The notes under the pieces are model-generated. The model had not been told where the DNA came from. It did no database searches and was given only the letters and a program-made list of their open reading frames with translations. Positions 1-10,248 of a stretch of DNA of 55,180 nt are shown piece by piece (the first letter of the stretch is position 1; the number at the start of each line of letters is the position of its first letter). The DNA lies in the NCBI GenBank assembly GCA_963575745.1, contig CAUYUJ010003052.1, positions 27,501-82,680 of the forward strand, written 5' to 3'. Source of the stretch: Prorocentrum cordatum (taxonomy: Eukaryota > Sar > Dinophyceae > Prorocentrales > Prorocentraceae). The translations under genes and the position numbers were made by a program.

Positions 1-207
1 TTGCAAAGCGTGGCAGGCGTGACACTTCCTCGACACCACAGGGGGTGCGTTCATCCATTCATCCATCCTCGACGCCACCGTGGAGGAGGAGCCTGAAGAA
101 CATTTGCAGTGAAATTTCGGAAAGGGCAGGATGTGGCATGGGGCATGGTGTATGAACACACACGACATAAAATCAGTGTGTGGGGTTCTTCGGCAGCGTA
201 ATTGTAG
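1..207. other. unassigned sequence at left edge
   Basis: No recognisable coding or repeat family was seen. It would be intronic if the dioxygenase exon at 664 has upstream exons outside the window. Confidence 0.3.
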
Positions 208-303
208 GGACCTGTGATGAGGGACCTTGCAGGGAAGGTTTATTGCAACATCGTTTGTGCGTCTTGGGTTTACACTGGTCCTCTTCTTCCTTCTCCTGCT
301 CCT
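208..303 (-). repeat. inverted fragment of composite repeat (conserved tail)
   Basis: Read on the minus strand, a short GGA-rich stretch is followed by a conserved tail beginning GACCAGTGTAAACC and containing CGATGTTGCAATA. The same tail follows GGA arrays at about 13032, 40497 and 41417. The 84-bp satellite part of the composite is absent, so this is a truncated copy in the opposite orientation. The tail is open on this strand (residues DQCKPKTH), but it is also found next to satellite DNA, so coding is not claimed. Confidence 0.7.
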
Positions 304-354
304 CACACCCCCTCGCGCGCGCCAGAGCGCACGCGTGAGCGCAGAGGAAGATGA

Positions 355-560
355 ACAGGATGAGGGGAGGGGCGGAGGAGGCGGAGGAGGAGGGAGGAGG
401 AGGAGGCGAACGGCTTTCGTTTGGGACGCGGGGGAGGCGGAGGAGGCGGAGGGATCGTCGACGACGCCGACGAGGAGCATCTGATGCAACGAGCATCGAG
501 GATGACGAGCATCGACAGCGACGGCGACGACGACGTCGACGACCACGACGCCGCCGCCGC
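355..560. repeat. GGA/GAC trinucleotide-rich tract
   Basis: Imperfect GGA and GAC triplets run through this stretch and are open in several frames on both strands as poly-Gly/Glu/Arg/Asp. It lies just upstream of the first visible dioxygenase exon and would be part of the preceding intron. Confidence 0.8.
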
Positions 561-663
561 CGACCTCCGCGCAGCCGCCGTGGGGCCGCCGTGTGGCCGC
601 CGTGGGGCCGCCAGAGGGTCGCTGCAGTGCTGCCTGAGGGCCGCCCGGAGGCCCGGCATCCAG

Positions 664-761
664 CTGTACAGGGAGAGGCTCGCCGGCGTGCTGCAGGTCG
701 GGCTCGAGCACTCCGAGGGCCTCTCGGTGATCCGGTACGGCCCAGGGGGGCATTTTGACAG
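664..761 (+). CDS. prolyl 4-hydroxylase-type dioxygenase, exon piece 1
   Basis: This exon encodes the strand before the catalytic site of a P4H-family Fe(II)/2-oxoglutarate dioxygenase. The readable residues include LYRERLAGVLQV and then EHSEGLSVIRYGPGGHFD, matching the family pattern 'eh.E.lqv.rY.pGq.y..HHD'. An AG acceptor (662-663) precedes it. It ends in AG, followed by GC at 762, so the donor is GC. The two leftover bases AG join the G that starts the exon at 10780 to give Arg, then His-His-Asp, so phase is kept across an intron of about 10 kb. The exact 5' border is uncertain, since in-frame sequence continues upstream. Exons for the N-terminal half must lie before the window. The enzyme family hydroxylates prolyl residues or related substrates; the substrate here is unknown. 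Confidence 0.75.
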
Positions 762-848
762 GCTCGCGCGGCCTTCTGAGGTCGTGGTCGTGGTCGTGGT
801 CGCGGTTCTGGCGCGTACATCTCAAGGCCTCCCAGAAGGTGTCCGAAA

Positions 849-935
849 AGATGGGGTCGAAGGATGGCTCCGCATCGCCGCTGCATCGACGATGCGGCTC
901 GCCCGTTTTTCTCCACGCCGACTTCGCTGATGCAT
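849..935. repeat. dispersed palindromic GC-rich repeat, copy 1
   Basis: It begins AGATGGGGTCGAAGGAT and contains an imperfect palindrome around CCGCATCGCCGCTGCATC, then GATGCGGCTC and a TTTTTCTCCACGCCGAC stretch. The same order of motifs recurs at about 36018-36090. It behaves as a short dispersed element and no protein is evident. Confidence 0.55.
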
Positions 936-1239
936 CGGCGATGCGGCGCGATCCTTCGACCTCATGTTACTCGGTCCCAATTTGGGAGGCTTCTAGCACT
1001 GTAGAACCGTCGCGCCAAGCGCGAACCGACACCTACACACGTCAAGGCACTGATGGCCCCGACACCGACACCCGCACCAAACCTCTCTGGGAAGCTGGAG
1101 GCCGAGTCCAAGGAAAACTCAGAGGGAAATCGGCCGCAATAAACATCAAATGAGAAATTATAGCAAGAGTCCAGTATCCCCTAAACGCGCTTTTTGAATC
1201 GAGGTGGCTCCTAAGAATGTTCGCGCGTCCTCCTGCTTC

Positions 1240-2070
1240 TGATCCGCCTGCGCCTTCGGCGTCGTCGTCGAGTTTTTCGTCATCGCCGTCGTCGTCCTCC
1301 TCCTCCGCATCTGCGTCATTTTCCTTCTCGCCCTCGCCCTCCGCCTTCCACTGCACTTCCTCCTCATCCCCCTCCTCCCTTCCTCCCGCTCCTCCTCCTC
1401 CTCCTCCTCCTCCTCCTGCTCCTCTTCCTCCTCCTCCTCCTCCTCCTCCTCCTCCTCGTCATCCCTCATCTTGCTCTTCCTCTTCGGGTCCCTTGGGCGG
1501 TGGACTGAGCGTGGGGTAAGGTGAAACCGTCGAGCCCCTCGGGCCGCCGTCGGCCCCGACCGAACCGCCTCTCGGCTTCTGCTCGCTCGCTCGCTCGCAT
1601 CTTGCTCTTCCTGGTCGTCCTTCCCCTCCTCCTGCTCCTCCTCCTCCTCCTCTTCATCCTCTACCTTCTCCTCCTGTGCCTTCTCATCTCCCTCCTCCTC
1701 TTCCCCCTTCTCATATGAATTCTCCTCATCATCCTGGTGCTATTCCTCCTAGTCTTTTTCCTCCTCCTCCTCTTCATCCTCTACCTCCTCATCGCACTCC
1801 TCCTATTCTTTTTCCTCCTCCTGCTCCTCCTCCTGCTCGCCGTGCTCCTCCTTGTGTGTTCCTCGTACTCCTCTTGCTCCTCGTCCTCCTCCGCTTTGCA
1901 GTGCTCTTGATTCTCCTCCTCTTCTTCTTCTTCCTCCTCCTCCTCCTCCTGGCAATGTTCCTCCTCATTCTCGTTCTCTTCCTCGCATTCTTCCTCCTCC
2001 CCCCCTCCTCGCCCTCCCCGTCCTTGTCCTTCTCCTCCTCCTGCCTCAAACCATTTCCGTTCATAGCATT
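1240..2070. repeat. imperfect TCC/pyrimidine tract
   Basis: Roughly 0.8 kb of C and T on the + strand is dominated by TCC triplets, interrupted at 1480-1600 by mixed sequence. The long frames across it are poly-Pro/Ser/Leu on one strand and poly-Glu/Arg on the other, on both strands at once, which marks them as artefacts. Confidence 0.9.
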
Positions 2071-2192
2071 TTGCCTTGGGCCAGCCCTCGCCTTCCCGTG
2101 GCGCTTGAGGGACACCAGGCAGCGCCGTGTCGTTTTGCCTCGCGCATCCTGGTTGACTGCGGAGGGCAGTCTCACACCTCCTCCTCCTTGCC

Positions 2193-3293
2193 ATGGTAGC
2201 CAAGAAGAAGGGTAGCAACATGCAGGGACAGGCTCGAGCCGCCGCTACCTCCGATTCCGCAGATCCAGCTCCGACAGGGTGGTCGAAGTGTCAGACATGC
2301 GGGAGGCAGGAGTGGAACAACCTCCTGACGAAACACCAGCGCCGAAGTATCATGTGTAACGCCGAAGTTGAGCTGTATAGGCCCAAAGCTTCTCCAACCA
2401 GCGGGGCGGAGAAGGCAAGGGGTCTAACAAGTTGACGTTGGCACCAACACCCGCACCTCAGTCATCTCAGCCGTCCAGTTCTTCGCCGACGGCAGTGTAC
2501 GAGCGGGCGCTGGCCATCACTACAGATCCTGCGAGGGATGATTTTTTGGCGGCTCATGTGCAGAAGCTCAAGACGGACCCCTGGGGGAACAACGAGAAGT
2601 CAGTCGCTCCAGAGGACTTTGGCCGGCGGCGAGCGACTGCAGCAATGCGTGACGCTGTCACCAAACATGACCAAGTTATCGCAGTTCTTCTCAGGGCCCA
2701 CGAAGTCGTGGAGCGAGCCGCCGAACGAGAAAATGCAGCAGCAGTTGCATTCACTCGTGCCGAGAAGTCTGAGCAGTTGGCTGTCCTGACGCTCGCCGAG
2801 CTCAGCGGGACTGTTACCAAACCAGGGTCCGAGGTCAGGCAGGACGCTCTTGTTTCCATTCCGTGGTATGAGAGTTTTTCTTGGTACTTTAGATACGCTG
2901 TCACTCCCGCCGAGAAAGCATATTTACGCAAGCTCGAGTCCAACTTGGGATCAGTGAAACAGTTGGTTGGCATGGACTCTTCCGAGGTCAAGGCGATGCT
3001 TGGTAAGTATACGTCTATGCAAGAAACGCAAGGGTAACGACGGCGGCGAGGTCGACGGTGAGGTTCCAGCAGGCAATGGAGTTTCAATCCTAGTGCCTCT
3101 TGATGGCGATCCTCCTGGAGCACCTCCAGCAGGCGGCGCATTAGTGCCTAAGGAGGGCGCTGCAGTCATCTCCGCCGAGGCCGAGCGCATCAGCGACGCC
3201 ACGAGCGCCGCGGCCGCGGCGGCTGGGACGCCAAGTGGTGCCGGCAGCAGTGGCGGCGCGCAAGGCTCAAGTGGGAGCTCAGCAGCCGCGTGA
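2193..3293 (+). pseudogene. LINE-A ORF1 (gag-like), frameshifted
   Basis: This appears to be the first ORF of a LINE-type retrotransposon. The first part (2193-2435) carries a short Cys motif, KCQTCGRQEWNN, with a downstream H and C (KHQRRSIMC) that could bind zinc. The second part (2432-3037) is a Ser/Pro-rich start followed by a long Ala/Glu/Arg-rich, probably helical or coiled-coil stretch (AHEVVERAAERENAAAVAF). The last part (frame of 3030-3293) is Gly/Ala/Ser-rich and ends at a stop. The three parts lie in different frames, so two frameshifts or sequence errors are present. It is called gag-like from its position just upstream of an endonuclease-like stretch. The direct family match is weak. 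Confidence 0.5.
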
Positions 3294-3383
3294 TCGGCGC
3301 AGGGGGGCTTCCCGAGCAGCCAGTCGGCCACAGCGTCGAGTGCGTCGGGTTCAGCTTCCACGGGAACGTGCAGTCCTTCCAGA

Positions 3384-3830
3384 AGTGAGTCACGTGTTTT
3401 TTTCGTGACGAATTCTACCGCTGTTGGCAAGAACTCTTGGGGCTTCCTCATTAGCAGTAAAGATGCCAGCTACAATGTTCTTGCTCTTTGCGAGACTCAC
3501 GTCCAGGTTACTGAAGATGGCACTCGTTGGAAATCTGAGGCCTCTAAGGCCAGGTTGAAACTCTTTCCGAATCCCGCCCGCGGCTTGGGAAACGGCGCGA
3601 CCAACGCCGGTCAAAACCGTGCCAGGAACCACCTTCAAGTTTACCTTTTGCTCAAGGTGGAGGAGCGCTGAAAGGACGACAGCTGATAGTTCCTCGGACT
3701 TCGACGGTTTCACAGCAGACAGTTGCAATTCTAGACGCTTCGCGTATCCCCACCAGCCCGTCCAGAAATGAGTCCCAGGGGAGTGGAGGTTATGAGGGAA
3801 GCGGGGGAGCATGCAGAAGAACAAAGGGCG
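3384..3830 (+). pseudogene. LINE-A endonuclease, N-terminal fragment
   Basis: The reading NSWGFLISSK, then NVLALCETHV, matches the early part of the endonuclease/exonuclease/phosphatase domain of LINE ORF2, where the Glu of 'ETH' is a metal-binding residue. The frame runs to a stop at 3671, and similarity resumes in another frame (RQLIVPRTSTVS) before the sequence passes into a GGA array. The domain is therefore cut off; its C-terminal part appears to resume near 6.46 kb. The protein would nick target DNA to prime reverse transcription. This copy is inactive. Confidence 0.55.
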
Positions 3831-3884
3831 GGGTGAGCCGCCATATACCCCAAGAGGGGGAGGATGTAGGAGGAGCCGTCGTCG

Positions 3885-4100
3885 TCGGAGTAGGAGGAGG
3901 AGAGGAGGAGCAGAGGAGGAGCAGGAGGAGGAGGAGGAGGAATAGAAGGAGGAGGAGATGGAGGACTGCGAGGACGAGGAGGACGAGAAGGAGGAAAAGG
4001 AGAAGGAGGAGGAGGAGGAGGAGGAGGAGGAGGAGGAGGAGGAGGAGGGGGAGGGGGAGGAGGGAGGAGGAAGAAAAAGAGGAGGAGGAGGAGGAGGACA
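3885..4100. repeat. GGA array
   Basis: A nearly pure GGA run with GAGGAG variants lies at the left border of the insertion that splits LINE-A. Confidence 0.95.
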
Positions 4101-4353
4101 ATTGCGAGCTTGGGGGCCTCTTGGGCCGTCCTTGGGGCCTCTTGGCGGTCCCGGGGGCCTCTTGCGTATCTCGGGGAGCCTCTTGTGGCCTCTTGGGGGT
4201 CTCTTGGGGGCCTCTTGGAGGCCTCTTGGGGGCCTCTAGGGGCCTCTTGGGGCCCTCTTGGGGCGCTCTTGGGGCGCTCTTGGGAGCCTTCGAGGCGCTC
4301 TTGGGGCCATCTTGGAGGAGATCTATCAAAGAAGGGGGGGTCCCCAATTAGCG
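4101..4353. repeat. CTTGGGG-rich repeat, partial unit
   Basis: Repeats of GGGCCTCTTGGGG and GCGCTCTTGGGG end in a block with CTTGGAGGAGATC and CCCAATTAGCG. The same order is seen at the ends of the tandem units at 5548-6290, so this is the 3' part of the same unit, separated from the rest by the foldback element. Confidence 0.85.
4343..4353 (+). repeat. target site duplication, left
   Basis: CCCAATTAGCG is repeated at 5531-5541 on the other side of the foldback element. The uninterrupted site is present in the next tandem unit at about 5831-5841. Confidence 0.8.
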
Positions 4354-4649
4354 AGAGAGCGTGATCCACCGCCGCTTTACTGTGGAAAATTGCCAACCTT
4401 TTCCTCCGGAACCCGGGTGTCCCCCCCCCCCCCCCTCCGAAAATCCCCCCCCCCCCCCCCTGCCGAACCCCTCCCCCCCCCCCCCCCCCCTCCCTCCCGG
4501 CAAACCCCCCCCTCCCTAACCCCTCCCCCTCCCCTAACCCCCCCCCCCCCCTCCCCCTCGAAAACCGGGGGGGGTCACTACCGGTTCGAACCTCCTCCCC
4601 CCCCCCCCCCTCCGGATCCGGAAAACCGGGGGGGGTCACTACCGGTTCG

Positions 4650-4683
<34 letters not shown>

Positions 4684-5530
4684 TACTCACCGCCAGCAAA
4701 CGACTCCCGGTCCCCACCACCGTCCGCATCACATCCCCCACTGGTGTTCCCAGCACCACTGTCCTCACCACCGCTGTCCCCACTGGTTCCACCACCGCCC
4801 TACTGTCCCCACCAATGCCCCCACCACTGTCGCACTGTCCCCGCTGTCCCCAGAACTGTTCCCACCACGGTTCCACTCTCCCCACTGTCTCCACGGACCC
4901 AACCACTGCCCCCATTGTCCCCACTGTCCCACTGACTCCTCCGCTGTCCCACTGAGCTGTCCCACTGTTTCCACCACTGTCCCCACTGTCCCCACCACTG
5001 TCCCCACTGTACCTCTGTCCCATTGTCCCACCGCCGTCCTCGCCACCGCCTTTACCAGTGTCTCCACCACCATTGTACCCTCCACTGTCCCACTGTTTCC
5101 ACCTCATTCCCATTGTCCCCACACCACTGTCCCCACCACCACCGTTCCCACCACTGTCCACTGTCCCCCCTCATCCCACCATTGTCCCCACCACTGTCCC
5201 CACCACTACCGTCCCCACCACTGTCCCACTGTCCCCCCACTGTCCCCACCACTGTCCCGCTGTCCCCTCACCACTGTCCCCACCAACACCGTCCCCACCA
5301 CTGTCCGCACCCCCACTCGGTTTTCGAGGGGGGGGGGGGGGGGGGGGGGGGGGTTCGAACCGGTAGTGACCCCCCCCCCCTTTTCATGATGACTGGGGGG
5401 GGGGGGGGAGGGGTTCGAACCGGTAGTGACCCCCCCCGGTTTTCCGGAGGGGGGGGGGGGGGGGGTGGAGGGGTTCGAACCGGTAGTGACCCCCCCGGTT
5501 TTCCGCCAGCAGCGGTAGAACACGCTCTTT
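4354..5530. mobile_element. non-autonomous foldback DNA transposon
   Basis: The ends form an imperfect terminal inverted repeat of about 23 bp. The left end is AGAGAGCGTGATCCACCGCC; the right end read backwards is AAAGAGCGTGTTCTACCGCT. Inside lie two units of G/C runs with TCACTACCGGTTCGAACC on the left and three inverse units (GGTTCGAACCGGTAGTGA) on the right. These flank a CCACTGTCCC minisatellite at 4690-5320. The element is bordered by the 11-bp direct repeat CCCAATTAGCG. No transposase is visible. Terminal repeats with a 9-11-bp duplication suggest mobilisation by a Mutator-like enzyme, but that assignment is inference. Confidence 0.75.
4690..5320. repeat. CCACTGTCCC minisatellite
   Basis: A roughly 10-bp unit (CCACTGTCCC with variants such as CCACCACTGT) repeats through about 630 bp as the core of the foldback element. 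It opens frames on both strands but shows no protein-like composition. Confidence 0.9.
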
Positions 5531-5541
5531 CCCAATTAGCG
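5531..5541 (+). repeat. target site duplication, right
   Basis: CCCAATTAGCG matches 4343-4353 exactly and marks the right end of the foldback element. Confidence 0.8.
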
Positions 5542-6297
5542 CTGCTCCTCTAGAGTGCCTCGAGTCGCCTCTTGGGCCCCCCCAAGAGGCCAAAATCCTT
5601 CCAAAACCTAGGTAAAATCAATGTTTTTTGTTTTCTCGCCTTTTCGCTCTTGGACCCGTCTTGGGAGCCTCTTGGGCCTCTTGGGGGTCTCTTGGGAGCC
5701 TTTTGGAGGCCTCTTGGGCGCCTCTTGGGGCCTCTTGGGGCGCTCTCGGGGCGCTCTTGGGGCGCTCTTGGGAGCCTTCGGGGCGCTCTTGGGGCCATCT
5801 TGGAGGAGATCGATCAGAGAAGAGGGGGTCCCCAATTAGCGTTGCCCCTCTAGAGTGCCTCGAGTCGCCTCTTGGGCGCCCCAAGAGGCCAAAATCCTTC
5901 CAAAACCTAGGTAAAATCAATGTTTGTTGCTTTCTCGCCTTTTCGCTCTTGGAGCCGTCTTGGGTCATCTTGGACTCTCTTGGGGCCTCTTGGGGGTCTC
6001 TTGGCAACGTCTTGGAGGCTTCTTGGGGGCCTCTTGGGGTCTCTTGGGGCCCTCTTGAGGCGCTCTTGGGGCGCTCTTGGGAGCCTTCGGGGCGCTCTTT
6101 GGGCCATCTTGGAGGAGATCTATCAAAGAAGGGGGGTTGCTTATTAGCCCCGCCCCTCCAGAGTGCCTCGAGTCGCCTCTTGGGCCCCCCAAGATGCCAA
6201 AATCCTTCCAAAACCTAGGTAAAATCAATGTTTTGTGTTTTCTCGCCTGTTCGCTCTTGGAGCTGTCTTGGGCCATCTTGGACGCTCTGACACCTCG
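5542..6297. repeat. tandem ~300-308-bp CTTGGGG repeat, 2.4 units
   Basis: Units begin at the CTCTAGAGTGCCTCGAGTCG block (5548, 5848; CTCCAGAG at 6156). They continue through AAATCCTTCCAAAACCTAGG and AATCAATGTTT, then a stretch of short GGGCCTCTTGGGG repeats, and end with CTTGGAGGAGATC. Related, more diverged arrays occur at 20380-21000. Open frames across it are repetitive and not coding. Confidence 0.85.
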
Positions 6298-6456
6298 CGA
6301 CCGGCCCCGTCCAGGTCAGTGGGGAGGGGTAAGGGGAGGGGTAAACCCCTCCCCGAAGGGGAAGAAGGGGGTTGGCAGAGGAAACTCCCTAGACCACCTA
6401 CGCCCTAAAGGGCTGGTGGGATTAGAAAGGATATTTGTTTGTAGCGATAAGTTTTC

Positions 6457-6855
6457 ATGCCTACTCAGGCGAAGGCTTCCGTGGTCGGAACCTCCCTCGA
6501 TTCGCTCGGCTTGGTGCGTTGCTCCAGCAGTGTCGTCTCACGTGGATTGTCGTTGGCGATTGGGTTTTCTTTGGAAGTGCTTCAGCGCGTAGGCTTCGTT
6601 GACAAAGTAGATGGAGTGATGTGCAGGTGTCCGCTGCAATGCGCCTGCTCGCTCGGCTCATGCACTTACCTTGACTATGCGCTTGCCAGCAGGGACAGCG
6701 TCCCGTGCATTTCTCGGATCGAAGCTCGCCTTGATGTGCCCTGGCGGCGCAGTTCCTTTCAGCAGTTGCTGCGCAGAGAACCTCGCGCGGCCCCCAAGCC
6801 CCCTCAGGCCCCGACAGGCTCCGAGGCCTCAGGTGGCACCACAAGTCGTTTCTAA
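6457..6855 (+). pseudogene. LINE-A endonuclease, C-terminal fragment
   Basis: Residues CTYLDYALASRD, then EARLDVPWRR, match the end of LINE-type endonuclease domains, where a 'Gs.lDY.l.Sr' strand precedes a 'VPW..H' segment. It lies on the same strand as the N-terminal fragment at 3384-3830 and is separated from it by the repeat/foldback insertion. It is therefore read as the second half of the same element. The central 'GDFN' strand is not visible, so part of the domain was lost or scrambled at the insertion. Confidence 0.55.
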
Positions 6856-8073
6856 GTCCAGTCAGAATCGCGAGGCTGCTGGCGCCCGTCGGCTGGCCAC
6901 GCAAGGCTGAGTAGAAGCGCAGCGCCAGGAGCTCGGCGGGCATTTGACAACGACGCTTGCGGCCAAGCGGCTGCGCAGGCGCAGTCATTTCCTGGCGACT
7001 CGGCCGGTGAAGGTGGTGTCCCTGAGGCCCCTCCTCTCCCTCGCCCAGTCTTCTTGCGAGGGGCCCAGCGACCGCGGCAGTTCCCTGGGCAGTCAGTCCC
7101 TTTCCAGTCCCTCCCCTTCCCAACCTACGTTCGCCATGCCTGGCCCGACCTGGGAGAGCCGCGCGCGAGATCGGCTGCGTGCCAGTGGGTGATCGCCGGG
7201 AGGTCTGGCCAGTAGCACTTCAGTCCGTTGCATTTCATGTCGGGCGGGCGCGCATCATGGGCGTGGCCGCGACGTTGCATCATGGGCACGCCGCCCCGTG
7301 TCGTCTTCGCGCCGACGGTCCGCGCCTCAGAGATATTGAGATGCACGTGCTAGACAAGCTTCGTTCGGAACCGCTTCGTGGGCAGGTGGCTTGCTGGTGG
7401 CTTGCTGGTGGCTTGCTGGTGGTGGTGGTGGTGGTGGTGGTGGTGTGGGGGGCGGTCCAGGCGGTGCCTCATAATCTTTTCTATCGTGTTGTTGATGGTG
7501 TTAAAGGGATCGGGGAAGATCGGCGGGTCTGCCTCGTAGCAGCTTGCTCAGCCCCCGCGGGCGACGTTCTGGAGTCCGTTGACGTGTCTTCTGCTTCGTT
7601 GGATCCCATCGACGGCGCCTTGGCGCTGTGGCAATCGCAGCTGGTGCACGCGTAGTCGCTCGATGCAGAATCACTTCGGCAGTTCTGTTCTGTGGCTGGG
7701 CGCGTGGCAGCGCGAGCCAGGCGACGGGTGCCCCGAAGCTCGCTAGGTGGTTTTCGTGAATCGATTTGTCTCCGCCCCCCCCCCCCCAGCCCGCGGCATT
7801 TTCCGCAACACCTTGAAACCCTCCCCGCCCCCCTCACCTGAGATGGTGTTCGGTGGGGAACTCGTTCTCAGCCCGCCCTGAGGATGTCGTGGGCCGGAAT
7901 TCCAGCCATCGGCAACGCCTTTGGAGCCCTGGTGCAGCATCCCATGACTTTGCATGTCAGTTGTGCGACAGGATTCGCGCCGCAGCTGGAAGCAGCTTCC
8001 AGAGCTTACTTGCTATGCCGTGGGGGGCGCTCTTGAGAGCGTGAAAGGCCGCGCAGGTTAAGGGGTCGATCGG
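6856..8073 (+). pseudogene. LINE-A inter-domain region, decayed
   Basis: This lies between the endonuclease and reverse transcriptase remnants. Short open stretches (for example ALALWQSQLVHA near 7620 and RVAARARRRVP near 7700) resemble the Arg/Trp-rich linker of such elements, but frames shift often. A GTGGCTTGCTG triplication and a (GGT)n run lie at 7385-7445. Nothing here can be assigned firmly. Confidence 0.35.
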
Positions 8074-9080
8074 GTGTTTCCTATTGATATGCAGCGGCTT
8101 CCACGCGAAGGGCCGTCTCGACTGGTGCTGCCCTTGCGAGCGTGCGAGGCGAGATTCGCGCGGCCCTGGCGAATTCAGCTCGCGGTCGCTAGGCCTTGGG
8201 GGATGAGGTCTGGGGGCGGCGGGGTGATCGGGCTGATGGCCGTGCTTGACAGAGCGTGGTCATTAGTTCGTGAAGAAGATGTGCGCGCTTGGACCTCCTC
8301 CTGGGAGCCGGCGTCAGGTGCGACCGCCAGGGGCAACTCTGCTCTGCGCGAAGCTTCCGTTCGCTTTTTGCAAGACCAAGCATGTTGTGGAGTGGGTATA
8401 GATTTTGGCACTGGTCTGACCGACGTCCAGGATTTTTACGACTCGGTGGCATGAGTCTTCGGTCGACGCATCTTTTCGTCTTCATTTTTCTGCCGCGGTT
8501 CTCGCTCTTGACGTCAGAGTTGTCTTGCTCCTCGCACGCTCGTTCAGGGCGTTGTTTTGTTTGTTTGTTTGACGCCGAGTTGGTCCTTCGTTTGCACGGT
8601 GTAGACGGCAGCCCGAGGCAGCTCTTCATCGAGCTTGTTTTTGCCACTGCGACAGCAGCGAGCGCGAGGCATTCTAGCAGTCAGACGGCCTCGTCCCAGC
8701 TGGTGCGGCTAGGGGAGAGGCCGAATCATGCTTTTGGCTTCGAGGGCCCCTGCCTCGAGTGTGGGCGGCGGTGCCCCCGGCAAGCTCCGGGCCCTCGTGG
8801 GAAGTTCTTAGGAGTGAGTCTCTCGAATTGGGTGATGCCGCGTTTTGGGGTCGGCACTGCTGATCCTCCAAGTATCGTTTTCGATGATGCGTCCACGGGG
8901 CCCGGCGCTCGTGGGCCCTCTTGTCGTCGGGTCGGGGCTGTTGCAGTTGCCGCGGCATCGTGCGATCCCCCCATCGTTCGTGCCAGTGTTTCTGGACGTC
9001 TTCCCGGGCGAGAGCAGACCGTCCCTCGTGGTGATTTATGCGGGCTTCTGCTGGCGCCGTCTCACTCCAGAGGCTCGTTG
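8074..9080 (+). pseudogene. LINE-A reverse transcriptase domain, decayed
   Basis: The stretch 8074-8454 reads through fingers-type residues: GVIGLMAVLDRAWSLVRE, DVRAWTSSWEPASGAT, SALREASVRFL. It ends at DVQDFYDSV, whose first Asp matches catalytic motif A of LINE reverse transcriptases. A stop or frameshift follows. Further on, FDDAS near 8880 fits motif C (the xxDD site) in another frame. The segment between keeps only scattered similarity. The enzyme would copy element RNA at the nicked target; several frameshifts make this copy inactive. The reverse transcriptase call is firm for 8220-8454 and weaker downstream. Confidence 0.7.
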
Positions 9081-9099
9081 TTTCTGTGGCCGATGGTGC

Positions 9100-9128
9100 T
9101 GGTGTGTGTGTGTGTGTGTGTGTGTGCG
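9100..9128. repeat. GT dinucleotide microsatellite
   Basis: A run of about 13 GT units lies just after the reverse transcriptase remnant. Confidence 0.95.
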
Positions 9129-9448
9129 TGATGGGTACCATCTCGCCACCCCAGTTGGGGATACGCCCTCGAGACCCGAAGGACTCGACCTACATCCCCA
9201 GCCAGGGGCGTAAATCGGCCAGCGGGGCTCAGGCCGCGCCCATGGGGATGGGGTCGGCGTCGCCCCAACATGCTCCCGCTATGTGGGCGTCGCCCCCCCA
9301 AGGGGCGAATCGCGCTCCGAGAACTCTTCCAGTATGTGCCTCGTGGCGGGCGCGTTCTGGCCTTCCCGCTCGGGACATTGTACACTACAAGATCGCTGTG
9401 CTGTATGTTCGGGTCGGATGCACGCCTCCAAGGAGGACATCGAGTACT

Positions 9449-9550
9449 ACGGTGGGGGCGTTCATGAAGGAATGTGCCCAGGAGGCTTCAGATCCTGCAG
9501 GGCTCCTTCTCTGATGAGGGCGGCGGTGATGTCCATGGCCAGTTGCCCCC
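9449..9550 (+). repeat. dispersed repeat with conserved ORF end, copy 1
   Basis: It begins ACGGTGGGGGCGTTCATGA and runs to CGGCGGTGATGTCC. Most of it matches 14176-14275. Both copies read TVGAF(M/V)KE, then AQEAS, and end at a stop codon in the same place. This suggests the C-terminus of a mobile-element protein, possibly of LINE-A. The parent protein is not identified. Confidence 0.55.
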
Positions 9551-9574
9551 CACCGTAAGTATGTCCATGTGTGC

Positions 9575-9840
9575 CCCGAGGAGGGGGAGGGGGAGGGGGA
9601 GGGGAGGGGGATGAGGGATGAGGAGGAGGAGGAGGAGGAAGGAGGAGGAGGAGAGGGAATCCAGGACAGAAGAAAGGAGGAGGGAGGAGAGGAGGAGAGG
9701 AAAGGAGGAGGAAAAGGGAGGGAGGAGGAGGATGAGGAGGAGGAGGAGGAGGAGGAGGAGGGAGGAGGGAGGAGTAGGAGGAGGAGGAGGTAGGGAGGAG
9801 AGGAGGAGGGGGGGAGGGGGAGGGGGGGGGGGGCGGGGGG
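9575..9840. repeat. GGA/GGGGA array
   Basis: An imperfect GGA array grades into G-runs near 9820. Opposed by a TCC array at 10018-10250, it forms an inverted purine/pyrimidine pair about 180 bp apart. Confidence 0.95.
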
Positions 9841-10017
9841 GTCGGCGACACGAGGCTCACCCTCCGCCCTTTCCCTGGGAGCCCCTCTTCCTCGCCCTTG
9901 TGCTGCCCCGCCCCCCCTCTCGCCCTGGCCCCTGCGGGGCCGCCCGGCAACGGCGGGGTGGCGGGCCTCCCCTCACGAGGCCTCCCATGGAGGGGGGCCC
10001 GGGCTCCTCCAGGGCGC

Positions 10018-10248
10018 CCTCCTCCTCCTCCTCCTCCTTCCTGCCTCCTCCTCCTCCTCCTCTCTCCTCCTCCTCCTCCTCCTCCTCCTTCCCCTCCCTC
10101 CTCCCCCCTCCTCCTCCTCCTCCTCCTCTCCTTCCCTCCTCCCTCCCACCTCCCTCCTCCTCCTCCTCCGCCTCTCCTCCTCCTCCTTCTCTTCCTCCTC
10201 CTCCTCGTCCTCCTCCTCCTCCTCCTCCTCCTCCTCCTCTGCAGCATC
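10018..10248. repeat. TCC array
   Basis: A nearly pure TCC array. Its complement lies upstream at 9575-9840, so a single strand could fold into a long purine-pyrimidine hairpin. Confidence 0.95.

Noticed and set aside
5350-5500. GGTTCGAACC motifs resembling tRNA T-arms
   Set aside because: They are palindromic units of the foldback element with no cloverleaf around them.
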